NCBI GenBank assembly: GCA_016744395.1
Contig: JADGEK010000037.1
Coordinates: forward strand, 1 to 41,655
Source: Gammaproteobacteria bacterium
GTDB taxonomy: Bacteria > Pseudomonadota > Gammaproteobacteria > GRL18
Direction of reading: 5' to 3'
DNA: 41,655 nucleotides
Within the stretch, counting starts at the first letter, position 1, and every line of letters starts with the position of its first letter. Both the position numbers and the translations under genes were made by a program. The notes beneath the pieces were generated by a model, which was not told the origin of the DNA, ran no database searches, and saw only the letters and a program-made list of their open reading frames with translations. Positions 27,604 to 36,250 of this stretch are shown here, piece by piece.

Positions 27604-29322
27604 ATGAGTTCTTCAGTTGAAGATAAATTAAAAGTCGTTGTCTGCTGGCATATGCATCAACCAGAATACCGTGATTTAAGAAAAAATGAATATCAGTTAC
27701 CCTGGACTTACCTTCATGTCATTAAAGACTATATTGATATGGTTGATCATCTTGAGTCCATTCCTGGTGCCAGAGCTGTGGTTAATTTCACGCCCACTTT
27801 ATTAGAACAAATTGAAGACTATAAACAACAGATTAAAGATTTTTTAAGACATAATGCACCGCTGCGTGATCCCTTATTGAGCAATCTGACTTCTAATAAA
27901 CTGCCCTCTAGTCCACCTTTAAGGTTGCAAATTATCAATGATTGTCTTAGAGCTAATCGAGAGCGTCTAATTGATCATTATCCTGCTTATCAGAAACTGG
28001 CCAATATGTCTGAATGGTTTCTTAATAATCCTGATACTGTTTTTTATCTGGATGAGCAATATCTTTTTGACTTACTGATGTGGCATCACCTTGCATGGAT
28101 AGGAGAAACCATTAAGCGCAAAGATCAACGTATTAAACGATTGATTCATAAAGAAAGTGACTACACTCTTAATGACCGCTATTTGTTATTAGAAGTGATA
28201 GGTGAAATTCATAATACCATTATTGACCGATACCGGCGTTTGGCCCAGTCGGGACAAATCGAACTATCGGTTACTCCTTATGCGCATCCGATTATGCCTT
28301 TGATGCTGGATCTTAATTCTGCGCGTGAAGCAATGCCTGATGTGCCATTGCCAGAAAAACCTGCCTATCCTGGTGGCAAGGAGCGGGTTCACTGGCACAT
28401 AAAACAAGGTCTGGATATTTTCAAAAATCACTTTGGTTTTAAGCCCGTTGGTTGTTGGCCATCAGAAGGCGCAATCAGTGGCGAAACACTGGAAATATTA
28501 TCTGAATATAACTTTAAATGGGCTGCTACTGGGGGCAGCGTCCTGAATAATAGCTTGAGCCGGGCTGGTATGATGGACGAAGTTTATAATGATATTGGTC
28601 TGCACAGAGCCTATAAAGTGGAACCAGAAGAAAGTAAAATTAATTGTTTCTTTAGAGATGACGGCTTATCAGACTTAATTGGCTTCACATATTCTAAGTG
28701 GCATGCTGATGATGCGGTTGGCAATTTAATGGAACATCTGGAAACCATTTTTAATACTCGTGAAGATCAAAGTGGGCGCGTTGTCTCAATTATTCTCGAT
28801 GGTGAAAATGCCTGGGAATATTATCCTGAAAATGGTTATTATTTTCTTACCGCTCTCTATAAGAGTCTTGCTGAGCACCCTAATATTGAGTTAACCACTT
28901 TTTCAGATTGTATTGATTTGAAGGTAAAGCCGACTAAATTGCCTTCTATTGTTGCTGGCAGCTGGGTGTATGGTTCTTTTTCAACCTGGATTGGGGACAG
29001 TGCCAAAAACCGTGGCTGGGATATGTTGATAGAGGCCAAAGAATGTTTTGATACAGTCGTTGCTCGCGGTGAACTTGATCCTGGTGAATTGTCAAGAGCT
29101 GAGCAACAGTTGGCTGTTTGTGAAGGCTCGGACTGGTTCTGGTGGTTTGGCGATTACAACCCTGCGGATTCAGTCAGTAGTTTTGAATCCTTATTTCGCT
29201 TGAACCTGTCCATTTTATATCAATATCTTGGCGTATTACCTCCCAGCTATCTGACTCAAGTCTTTACTCAGGGAAGTGGCGCACCCGCCGCAGGTGGAAC
29301 AATGAGACCAGGACAGGAATAA
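27604..29322 (+). CDS. glycoside hydrolase family 57 protein
   Basis: A 572-residue GH57 enzyme, probably an alpha-glucan hydrolase, transferase or branching-type enzyme acting on glycogen or maltodextrins in the cytosol. The GH57 motifs are HMHQP at 17-20 (first histidine pair), CWPSEGA with nucleophile E288, and ILDGENAWEYY with acid/base D399, followed by WVYGSFSTWIGD. No signal peptide is seen. AAGGGG lies before the ATG. It is six bases from malQ, so the pair is co-translated. GH57 proteins are often listed as alpha-amylase; exact activity cannot be called from motifs. Confidence 0.92.
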   Translation: MSSSVEDKLKVVVCWHMHQPEYRDLRKNEYQLPWTYLHVIKDYIDMVDHLESIPGARAVVNFTPTLLEQIEDYKQQIKDFLRHNAPLRDPLLSNLTSNKLPSSPPLRLQIINDCLRANRERLIDHYPAYQKLANMSEWFLNNPDTVFYLDEQYLFDLLMWHHLAWIGETIKRKDQRIKRLIHKESDYTLNDRYLLLEVIGEIHNTIIDRYRRLAQSGQIELSVTPYAHPIMPLMLDLNSAREAMPDVPLPEKPAYPGGKERVHWHIKQGLDIFKNHFGFKPVGCWPSEGAISGETLEILSEYNFKWAATGGSVLNNSLSRAGMMDEVYNDIGLHRAYKVEPEESKINCFFRDDGLSDLIGFTYSKWHADDAVGNLMEHLETIFNTREDQSGRVVSIILDGENAWEYYPENGYYFLTALYKSLAEHPNIELTTFSDCIDLKVKPTKLPSIVAGSWVYGSFSTWIGDSAKNRGWDMLIEAKECFDTVVARGELDPGELSRAEQQLAVCEGSDWFWWFGDYNPADSVSSFESLFRLNLSILYQYLGVLPPSYLTQVFTQGSGAPAAGGTMRPGQE

Positions 29323-29327
29323 ACATT

Positions 29328-30983
29328 ATGACAGGGATGCAAGCATTGGATAAGAGAGAACAAGAGACAGAGTGTCACAACGATTTGAAAGGTCACAACG
29401 ATATAAAGAGTCACAACCAACCAAAACGTTATAATCAATCCGAACCCTTGGATAAACGTCGTTCAGGTGTGTTACTTCATTTGACTTCACTGCCTGGACC
29501 TTATGGAAATGGTGTTATTGGCGAAGATGCCTATCGTTTTGTGGACTTTTTGAAAGATTCGGGCTTTACTGTCTGGCAAACTTTACCGCTGGGCCCCACT
29601 CATGGTGATGGTTCTCCCTATCAATCACTATCAGTTCACGCGGGTAATCCTCAGCTTATTGATTTGCAATGGTTGGTTGATCGAGGCTGGCTTGCTGAAT
29701 ATGATATTAATCATTGCCTAACGGATGTTTTCGGTCGTTCAAAATGCATCTCAATTGCTTTTAATGTCTTTCGCAAACAATTTGAAGAATCGCATGATAA
29801 TAAGTTACATGATAATAAATGCATAACAGATTTGAATTCTGAAAATATTAGTTTAGATGAGAATACAGAGTGTCATAATTTTCAAAACTTTATGAAAGAA
29901 CAATCTTTCTGGCTTGACGATTATGCTTTATATTGTGCATTAAAAAAAGAGCATCAACAAAAAAGTTGGACGGATTGGCCTGAAGCATTAAAAAATCGAG
30001 ATGAAAGTGCACTTGTAGAAGCCAGGAATCAATTTAGAAATTCTATTTTGTATTATCAATTTGAACAATACCTGTTTTTTTGTCAATGGCTATCATTAAA
30101 AGAGTATGCGAATAGTCATGGTATTCACCTATTTGGTGATTTGCCTATTTTCGTTGCCCATGATAGTGCCGATGTTTGGGCTCAGCGACAATTTTTTAAA
30201 CTGGATGAGCAAGGACAATCTGACGTTGTGGCAGGTGTACCACCTGATTATTTCTCCGAAACTGGTCAGCGCTGGGGGAACCCTCATTATCAATGGGATA
30301 AGATTGAAACATCTCAGTTTAGTTGGTGGGTTGAACGAATTAAAACTCAACAAGTTCTTTTTGATCTGATCCGCATTGATCATTTTCGTGGCTTTGAAGC
30401 CAGCTGGGAAATTCCCGCTGAAGAAGAAACTGCCATCAATGGCTTATGGGTTAAATCTCCTGGTGAAAAACTAATGAGTGCTTTGTATCAAGCTTATCCT
30501 GATTTAGCTCTAGTGGCAGAAGACTTAGGAATCATCACCGAAGAAGTCAATGAGTTGCGAGAGCAGTTTAATTTACCAGGCATGAAAATCATGCAATTTG
30601 CTTTTTCTGGTGAAAGCAGTAATCCCTATTTACCTCATAATCATCAAATTAACAGTGTTGTGTATACTGGGACACATGATAATGACACCACTCTTTCATG
30701 GTTAGAGTCGCTGTCTGAAGATGAAAAGAACTATATTAAACAGTATTTTAATTTTCCCTATGAATCACTGAATCAGGTACTGATGTGTATGACGATGGCC
30801 TCAGTTGCTAAGCTGGCTATTTTACCCATGCAAGATTTAATTAATTTAGGCGTGGGCTATCGAATGAATACACCAGGGACAACAGAAGGTAATTGGCAGT
30901 GGCGGTTTTACTGGGAACAACTCAAAGAAGAACATAAAGTTTCAGCAAGAAGTATGAACAAACTCTATGGGCGTATGGCTTAG
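29328..30983 (+). CDS. malQ: 4-alpha-glucanotransferase with two low-complexity inserts
   Basis: MalQ moves maltosyl units between alpha-glucans. The GH77 core has D351 (LIRIDHFRGF), E398 (LVAEDLGII) and D451 (YTGTHDNDTT), plus GVPPDYFSETGQRWGNPHY. The core begins at about residue 44 (RRSGVLLHLTSLPGP). The first 43 residues are extra and contain four copies of a six-residue H-N-x repeat (HNDLKG, HNDIKS, HNQPKR, YNQSEP), encoded by four 18-bp DNA repeats. A second Asn/His-rich insert at about 155-190 (HDNKLHDNKC, then ECHNFQN) has similar words. Its neighbours are GH57 and glgC upstream and ppdK downstream. Confidence 0.95.
   Translation: MTGMQALDKREQETECHNDLKGHNDIKSHNQPKRYNQSEPLDKRRSGVLLHLTSLPGPYGNGVIGEDAYRFVDFLKDSGFTVWQTLPLGPTHGDGSPYQSLSVHAGNPQLIDLQWLVDRGWLAEYDINHCLTDVFGRSKCISIAFNVFRKQFEESHDNKLHDNKCITDLNSENISLDENTECHNFQNFMKEQSFWLDDYALYCALKKEHQQKSWTDWPEALKNRDESALVEARNQFRNSILYYQFEQYLFFCQWLSLKEYANSHGIHLFGDLPIFVAHDSADVWAQRQFFKLDEQGQSDVVAGVPPDYFSETGQRWGNPHYQWDKIETSQFSWWVERIKTQQVLFDLIRIDHFRGFEASWEIPAEEETAINGLWVKSPGEKLMSALYQAYPDLALVAEDLGIITEEVNELREQFNLPGMKIMQFAFSGESSNPYLPHNHQINSVVYTGTHDNDTTLSWLESLSEDEKNYIKQYFNFPYESLNQVLMCMTMASVAKLAILPMQDLINLGVGYRMNTPGTTEGNWQWRFYWEQLKEEHKVSARSMNKLYGRMA
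29374..29445 (+). repeat. four tandem 18-bp repeats in the malQ 5' end
   Basis: Units starting GTCACAACGAT, GTCACAACGAT, GTCACAACCAA and GTTATAATCAA follow every 18 bases and keep the frame. The words ACAGAGTGTCACAA here and ACAGAGTGTCATAA near 29866 are shared by the two inserts, which suggests one source. Confidence 0.85.
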
Positions 30984-31072
30984 CTTTGTATTGTCAAAAG
31001 AAGTGCGACAATTTGATATTCATATTCGCTCATATTCTGCTCTTATAATTTTGAAGGAAAGAGGAGTAAGAC

Positions 31073-33832
31073 ATGAACAAGCAAGTATTTGCCTTTGAAG
31101 AAGGCGATGGAAAAAATAAAGCATTATTAGGCGGAAAAGGGGCCAACCTTTGTGAGATGACCCAAATTGGTTTGAATGTACCTCCAGGTTTTGTCATTAC
31201 GACAGAAACCTGTTTGAGTTATCTGGACTCTAAAACGGATTCTCTACCTGAATCATTAATGCTTGAAGTGCAGGAACAGATGGCTGCACTGGAAGAGAAA
31301 ACGGGCAAAAAATTTGGTGATAGCAACGAGCCTCTTCTGGTTTCAGTTCGTTCGGGTTCGGCAATGTCCATGCCTGGAATGATGGATACTATTCTCAATT
31401 TAGGTCTCAACCGTGCCACGTTGGAAGGTGAAATTAAACAAACTGGTGATCCTCGCTTTGCCTATGACTCTTATCGACGCTTCATTCAACTCTTTGGCAA
31501 AGTGGCTCTGGGAATTTCTGATGAACCTTTTGATAAAGCTCTGCTACAAATAAAAAAAAGCAAAGGAATCAATGAAGATATTAGTTTGTCAGCAGACGAC
31601 TTATCCACTATTTGTCATGAGTTTTTAACCATTGTGCAGCAACAAACCGGGCGGGCGTTTCCTGAAGACCCTTATGAACAGTTAGAATTAGCCATAAAAT
31701 CAGTGTTCAGTTCCTGGATGGGCAAACGCGCTATCGACTATCGTCGAGAATTTAATATTACCCCGGAAATGGCCAATGGTACTGCGGTGAATATTTGTAC
31801 CATGGTATTTGGTAATCGAGGAGATGATTGTGCCACAGGTGTTGCCTTTACTCGTAACCCTGGTACTGGAGAAAATCGTCTCTATGGTGAATACCTGACC
31901 AATGCTCAGGGCGAGGATGTGGTTGCAGGAATCAGGACCCCAAAATCCATTGAGCAATTGGCTCAGGAAATGCCTACTATGCATAAGGAATTGGAAGAAC
32001 TTCGTTCTCGGTTGGAAGTTCACTATTGTGAAATTCAAGATTTTGAATTTACCATTGAACGTGGTGTGCTTTATTGTTTGCAAACTCGAAATGGCAAAAT
32101 GAATGCCGTTGCAATGGTCAGAACTTCGGTGGAAATGGAGCGTGAGGGTCTGGTCAGCAAACAAGAAGCATTATTACGTATTGATCCCCAGCATCTTGAG
32201 CAGATGCTTTATCCAAGGCTTGATCCTAATGTCCGCACTGAAGCATTGGCTCAAGGCTTACCTGCATCACCAGGTGCTGCCAGTGGTATTGCTATCTTTG
32301 ATGCCGATCGAGCCGAACAAATAGGCAAGGAAGGCAATCAAGTTATTCTTATTCGCGAAGAAACTAAGCCAGAAGACATTCATGGATTTTTTGCTTCTCA
32401 GGGCATTTTGACCAGTCGCGGTGGTAAAACATCCCATGCTGCTGTGGTGGCCAGAGGCATGGGAAAACCCTGTGTGGCAGGTGCAGAAGGCATTGTTGTC
32501 GATGTTAATTTACGCCAGGCAATAATTGGTGACATTACCATTAAGGAAGGTGACTGGATGACTCTTGATGGCACAACAGGTAATGTCTTTCAGGGGAGGA
32601 TAGAAACTGTTGAGGCAGATTTTACGCATGAGTTGAATATCTTATTAGGCTGGGCGGATGAAGTTGCCCAATTAAAAGTGCTGGCAAATGCGGATACTCC
32701 TGCTGATGCCAGCAAAGCGATTAAATATGGTGCGATGGGCATCGGCTTATGCCGTACGGAAAGAATGTTCAATGATCCTGAGCGTCTGCCTATGGTGATT
32801 GAAATGATTGTCGCTGATGATAAATTACAGCGCCAACAGGCCCTGGATCGGCTCTTGCCCATTCAGCGAGCTGACTTTAAAGGACTTTTTGAAGTCATGT
32901 CACCCAGAAATGTGACCATTCGATTATTAGATCCTCCAATTCATGAATTTTTACCCTCGGAATCACAGCTACAACGAGAGATTGAGCAGTTAAGACAACT
33001 CCATGGAATGGCCTCGGGCGCGAGTGTGCTGTGCAATAGCATGAATTTACTTGGGGGAAGTCATGGTCGGCGAACCACTGATAAATTACCTCTGCCACAA
33101 ATGGTTGATCCCTCATTAGTTGAAGAAGCCATTAATAAAAAGCAAAGTATGCTTAAGAAAGTTCGGGCGCTTTATGAAACCAATCCCATGTTGGGGCATC
33201 GTGGTGTTCGACTGGGCATTACCTTTCCTGAAATTTATTCCATGCAAATTCGTGCTATTTTAGAAGCGACGGCTGAATGTGTTGCCAAAGGTATTGATGT
33301 TCAACCTCAAATTATGATCCCCCAGGTCTCAACCGTAGAAGAGTTAAAGTTCATCAAACATTTTGCGGATTCGATTCATACCGAAGTTGAGAAAAGCTAC
33401 AACCTAACGGTTAATTATAAATTTGGCTCAATGTTGGAAGTAGTGAGAGCTTGTATGCGTTCAGAATCATTGGCAGAAGTGGCTGAGTTTTTCTCTTTTG
33501 GTACTAATGACTTGAGTCAGGCAACCTTCTCATTCTCTCGTGAAGATGCGGAAAATAAATTTTTGCCACTTTATAATGAGCGTAATATTTTGCAGAATAA
33601 TCCTTTTGAAGTACTCGATAGGGAAGGGGTTGGCAAATTAATGGAACTGGCGGTGAATTGGGGCAGGAACAGTCGAAAAGGCATGTCAATTGGTATTTGT
33701 GGTGAACATGGGGGCCACCCGGAATCCATTCATTTTTGCCATCAGATTGGTCTGGATTATGTCTCTTGTTCAGGACCCAGAGTCCCTGTTGCTCGTTTAG
33801 CTGTTGCCCATGCAGCAATGAAATTGGGCTAG
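31073..33832 (+). CDS. ppdK: pyruvate, phosphate dikinase
   Basis: PpdK interconverts pyruvate, ATP and phosphate with PEP, AMP and pyrophosphate, and can serve gluconeogenesis or pyrophosphate-linked glycolysis. Length 919 is slightly above the norm. The N-terminal ATP-grasp domain shows GGKGANLCEM and SVRSGSAMSMPGMMDTILNLG; the swivelling phosphohistidine domain has GGKTSHAAVVARG with H455; the PEP barrel has IRLLDPPIHEFLP and GICGEHGGHPESI with the catalytic cysteine. GAGGAG at 31061-31066 is a strong ribosome site and TATAAT stands at 31044-31049. No regulatory kinase (DUF299/PPSR) gene is seen nearby. Confidence 0.97.
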   Translation: MNKQVFAFEEGDGKNKALLGGKGANLCEMTQIGLNVPPGFVITTETCLSYLDSKTDSLPESLMLEVQEQMAALEEKTGKKFGDSNEPLLVSVRSGSAMSMPGMMDTILNLGLNRATLEGEIKQTGDPRFAYDSYRRFIQLFGKVALGISDEPFDKALLQIKKSKGINEDISLSADDLSTICHEFLTIVQQQTGRAFPEDPYEQLELAIKSVFSSWMGKRAIDYRREFNITPEMANGTAVNICTMVFGNRGDDCATGVAFTRNPGTGENRLYGEYLTNAQGEDVVAGIRTPKSIEQLAQEMPTMHKELEELRSRLEVHYCEIQDFEFTIERGVLYCLQTRNGKMNAVAMVRTSVEMEREGLVSKQEALLRIDPQHLEQMLYPRLDPNVRTEALAQGLPASPGAASGIAIFDADRAEQIGKEGNQVILIREETKPEDIHGFFASQGILTSRGGKTSHAAVVARGMGKPCVAGAEGIVVDVNLRQAIIGDITIKEGDWMTLDGTTGNVFQGRIETVEADFTHELNILLGWADEVAQLKVLANADTPADASKAIKYGAMGIGLCRTERMFNDPERLPMVIEMIVADDKLQRQQALDRLLPIQRADFKGLFEVMSPRNVTIRLLDPPIHEFLPSESQLQREIEQLRQLHGMASGASVLCNSMNLLGGSHGRRTTDKLPLPQMVDPSLVEEAINKKQSMLKKVRALYETNPMLGHRGVRLGITFPEIYSMQIRAILEATAECVAKGIDVQPQIMIPQVSTVEELKFIKHFADSIHTEVEKSYNLTVNYKFGSMLEVVRACMRSESLAEVAEFFSFGTNDLSQATFSFSREDAENKFLPLYNERNILQNNPFEVLDREGVGKLMELAVNWGRNSRKGMSIGICGEHGGHPESIHFCHQIGLDYVSCSGPRVPVARLAVAHAAMKLG

Positions 33833-33863
33833 CTTATCTACTGCACTATTATCTTTGTTCACT

Positions 33864-33891
33864 GTAGAGACAAGGCATGCCATGTCTCTAC
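33864..33891. repeat. 28-bp palindrome family, copy D (between ppdK and fabA)
   Basis: Starts GTAGAGACAAGGCATGCC and ends GTCTCTAC; only one base pair is mismatched. It stands between convergent genes and could terminate both. Confidence 0.8.
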
Positions 33892-33902
33892 TTAATTGTC
33901 GC

Positions 33903-34418
33903 TTAAAAATTCTCAGTTGAGGTAAATAAGCCCACACGGAGATCTTTCATTGTGTAAATTTCTTTGTCATCAACGAACATACTGGCATCGGCAATTCCCA
34001 TCACCAAACGGCGAGTAATCACGCGTTTTAGATCCAGCTTATAGGTCACCTTTTTTGCCGTCGGCAATACTTGCCCTGTGAATTTTACTTCACCAACTCC
34101 TAAAGCACGACCTCGGCCAGGACTGCCCAGCCAGCCAAGATAAAAGCCAACCAGTTGCCATACTGCATCAAGACCGAGACAACCAGGCATAACTGGATCG
34201 CCCTTAAAATGGCAATCAAAAAACCAGAGATCGGGTGTAATATCGAGCTCTGCTACGATACCGCCTTTACCATGCGTTCCGCCATCTTCATTGATATCAA
34301 CGATGCGATCAATCATTAACATATTGGGCAGTGGTAACTGAGCATTGCCAGGCCCAAACATTTCACCACGACCACATTGGAGTAACTCTTCTTTGTTGAA
34401 TGAGTTTTGTCTGTTCAT
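33903..34418 (-). CDS. fabA: 3-hydroxydecanoyl-[acyl-carrier-protein] dehydratase/isomerase
   Basis: FabA dehydrates 3-hydroxydecanoyl-ACP and isomerises trans-2 to cis-3-decenoyl-ACP, the branch point to unsaturated fatty acids. The 171-residue hotdog-fold protein has catalytic H70 ([12 protein letters not shown]) and D84 ([11 protein letters not shown]), the same numbers as in E. coli. [11 protein letters not shown] is also conserved. AAAGG lies before the ATG. The usual partner fabB is not adjacent. Confidence 0.97.
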   Translation of the reverse strand: MNRQNSFNKEELLQCGRGEMFGPGNAQLPLPNMLMIDRIVDINEDGGTHGKGGIVAELDITPDLWFFDCHFKGDPVMPGCLGLDAVWQLVGFYLGWLGSPGRGRALGVGEVKFTGQVLPTAKKVTYKLDLKRVITRRLVMGIADASMFVDDKEIYTMKDLRVGLFTSTENF

Positions 34419-34694
34419 AATAGCCTTTTGTTAATTATTTATTTTAAAAGGGTTCAAGATTGAAATTGGCGACATTTTAACAGATTTTCATCGGCACAAC
34501 ATCTTGCTCTTTGAATTTTCAATGAAATTGCATAGAGAAATATTCATCGGAAAAAAGGTGAAACAAAAAAAATGATAAATTATACTAAAGTTTGAATTTT
34601 TCTGTACGCCATTAGTAATGAGTAAATTCACTTTTTAAGGATTCATGTATTTTTCATGGGGCAGGTTTTATTAGAAACACTCTGATTTTTAGAA

Positions 34695-35513
34695 ATGAAT
34701 ATAAATAGTCTTTTAAATACAATGACTTTAACCCGAATTGGAGGGTTTCCCCATTCTGCTTTAAAAACGGAAGGCAAATCTGATCCTAGTCAGTCATCCA
34801 ATCAACTGCTTGATACCTTAACGCTTTCTGAAGACGCTAAAAGCTTAATTACACAAGATAAAAAGACAAAAACTGAAGCCAATATTTTAGGTGCAAAAGA
34901 TGACTCTGACCCATCAAAGAAGCCTGTTTCAACTGAAGAAAATACCTCAGATGAAACAAAACGTTCAGAGCCAGACTCTTCAGGGGGCAAAGAACACTCA
35001 TCAACTGAGCTGACCGAAGAAGAAGAGTTGGAAGTTGAAGAGTTAAAACGTCGTGATTCAGAAGTCAGAGCACATGAGCAGGCACATTCTTCGGCTGCTG
35101 GTAATTTAGCTCTGGGTGGTGTGAGCTTTGACTACGAAACTGGCCCTGATGGTAAACGCTATGCCGTTGGTGGTGAAGTTAGTATTGATACTTCTGGTGT
35201 GGCAGGTGATCCGCAAGCCACAATAAGAAAAGCACAGCAAATTAGACGGGCGGCTTCAGCACCTGTTGATCCTTCTGCACAAGATCGTTCTGTGGCAGCA
35301 GAAGCCTCTCGAATGGAAGCGCAGGCTCGTTCAGAAATTGCTCAACAAGGTAGGGAAAAGCAGGCAGAATATGTCGATGAAAATACCCCTGAGATTGATT
35401 TTTTAGGGCCACAAAAAGATCAAAATGAAAAGAACATTCAGGATACTTATTCTAAAATTCAAAATGCCAGCGTGCTGCAAGAGCAAAAAAGCTTCGTTGA
35501 CTTCTTTATTTAA
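34695..35513 (+). CDS. SprA-related putative metalloprotease
   Basis: A 272-residue protein of the SprA-related family (also listed as putative metalloprotease CJM1_0395-like). The first 110 residues are rich in Ser, Thr, Asp, Glu and Lys and probably unstructured. The conserved core follows: RRDSEVRAHEQAHSSAAG with an HExxH zinc motif at 127-131, then GGVSFDYETGPDGKRYAVGGEV, and a helical IRKAQQIRRAASAPVDPSAQD. The motif suggests zinc protease activity, but I know of no proven substrate. No signal peptide is seen. It stands alone between fabA (divergent) and coq7 (convergent). Confidence 0.82.
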   Translation: MNINSLLNTMTLTRIGGFPHSALKTEGKSDPSQSSNQLLDTLTLSEDAKSLITQDKKTKTEANILGAKDDSDPSKKPVSTEENTSDETKRSEPDSSGGKEHSSTELTEEEELEVEELKRRDSEVRAHEQAHSSAAGNLALGGVSFDYETGPDGKRYAVGGEVSIDTSGVAGDPQATIRKAQQIRRAASAPVDPSAQDRSVAAEASRMEAQARSEIAQQGREKQAEYVDENTPEIDFLGPQKDQNEKNIQDTYSKIQNASVLQEQKSFVDFFI

Positions 35514-35528
35514 TTCTGTAAATTGAAA

Positions 35529-35556
35529 GTAGAGACAAGGCATGCCTTGTCTCTAC
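35529..35556. repeat. 28-bp palindrome family, copy E (perfect), likely bidirectional terminator
   Basis: Arm GTAGAGACAAGGCA followed by its exact reverse complement, flanked by AAA on the left and TTTT on the right. It lies between the convergent SprA-type gene and coq7, so it can terminate both transcripts. Confidence 0.85.
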
Positions 35557-35583
35557 TTTTACTAATGTGTAATGTTTTACCCG

Positions 35584-36234
35584 TTAAAGGTAGTAAGCCC
35601 CTTTAGTCATCACCTTAGACATCATTCCCATGGCCAGCTTGACTGCCCCTGGCAACTTGGCTGCTCCAGCTTCCTCGGCGATGATGGCATGATGCAATTC
35701 ATCCTCTTTCATTTGTTCTAAAATAGAACGGCTTTTATTATCCTCAGGTGATATTTGAGAAAGGTGGCTGTCAAGGTGACGAACCACTTGATGTTCCGTC
35801 TCAGCAACAAATCCCAGACTCCATTTATCACCTGCAATTCCCGCAACTGCCCCAATAGTGAGCGAACCCATATACCAGAAAGGGCTCAGATAGCTGACAT
35901 GAGTCCCTAATTCCTGACAACGTTTTTCACACCAGTCAAGGTGATCATTCTCTTCTTGTGCCGCGCGAAACATTTGTTGGCGAACTTCAGGTAGTTTTGC
36001 TGTTAATGCCTGCCCCTGATAGAGTCCTTGAGCGGAAACCTCACCCGCATGATTAATTCTCATTAAACGCCCTGAGAGTTGTTTGTCTGCATCATTTAAT
36101 TCAGTTTCAGTATGATTTTTTGCAGGGTTTTCTCGTTCAGTGATTTCGGGGGCACCCAAGAGTGTGCGCACACCTGTATCAATATTGAAAAGGAAATGAT
36201 CCAGGGCTGAGTATTGGCGTTGATGTGAAGACAT
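35584..36234 (-). CDS. coq7: 3-demethoxyubiquinol 3-hydroxylase, Coq7 type
   Basis: Coq7 is a di-iron enzyme that hydroxylates demethoxyubiquinone (C6) in ubiquinone synthesis; it replaces the flavin enzyme UbiF of E. coli. Length 216. Iron ligands are visible: E65 (NHAGEVSAQG), E95 and H98 (EENDHLDWC), E147 (ETEHQV) and the ExxH at E179-H182 (EDELHHA). The hydrophobic stretch near 120-135 probably touches the membrane. It lies 16 bp after the GlcF-like gene on the same strand, so the two are co-transcribed. Ubiquinone presence points to aerobic respiration. Confidence 0.95.
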   Translation of the reverse strand: MSSHQRQYSALDHFLFNIDTGVRTLLGAPEITERENPAKNHTETELNDADKQLSGRLMRINHAGEVSAQGLYQGQALTAKLPEVRQQMFRAAQEENDHLDWCEKRCQELGTHVSYLSPFWYMGSLTIGAVAGIAGDKWSLGFVAETEHQVVRHLDSHLSQISPEDNKSRSILEQMKEDELHHAIIAEEAGAAKLPGAVKLAMGMMSKVMTKGAYYL

Positions 36235-36250
36235 AATTTTTTAACTCTGT

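Noticed and set aside
30993-31015. TTGTC/GACAA hairpin between malQ and ppdK as a terminator
   Set aside because: The stem is short, the loop is long and no T run follows.
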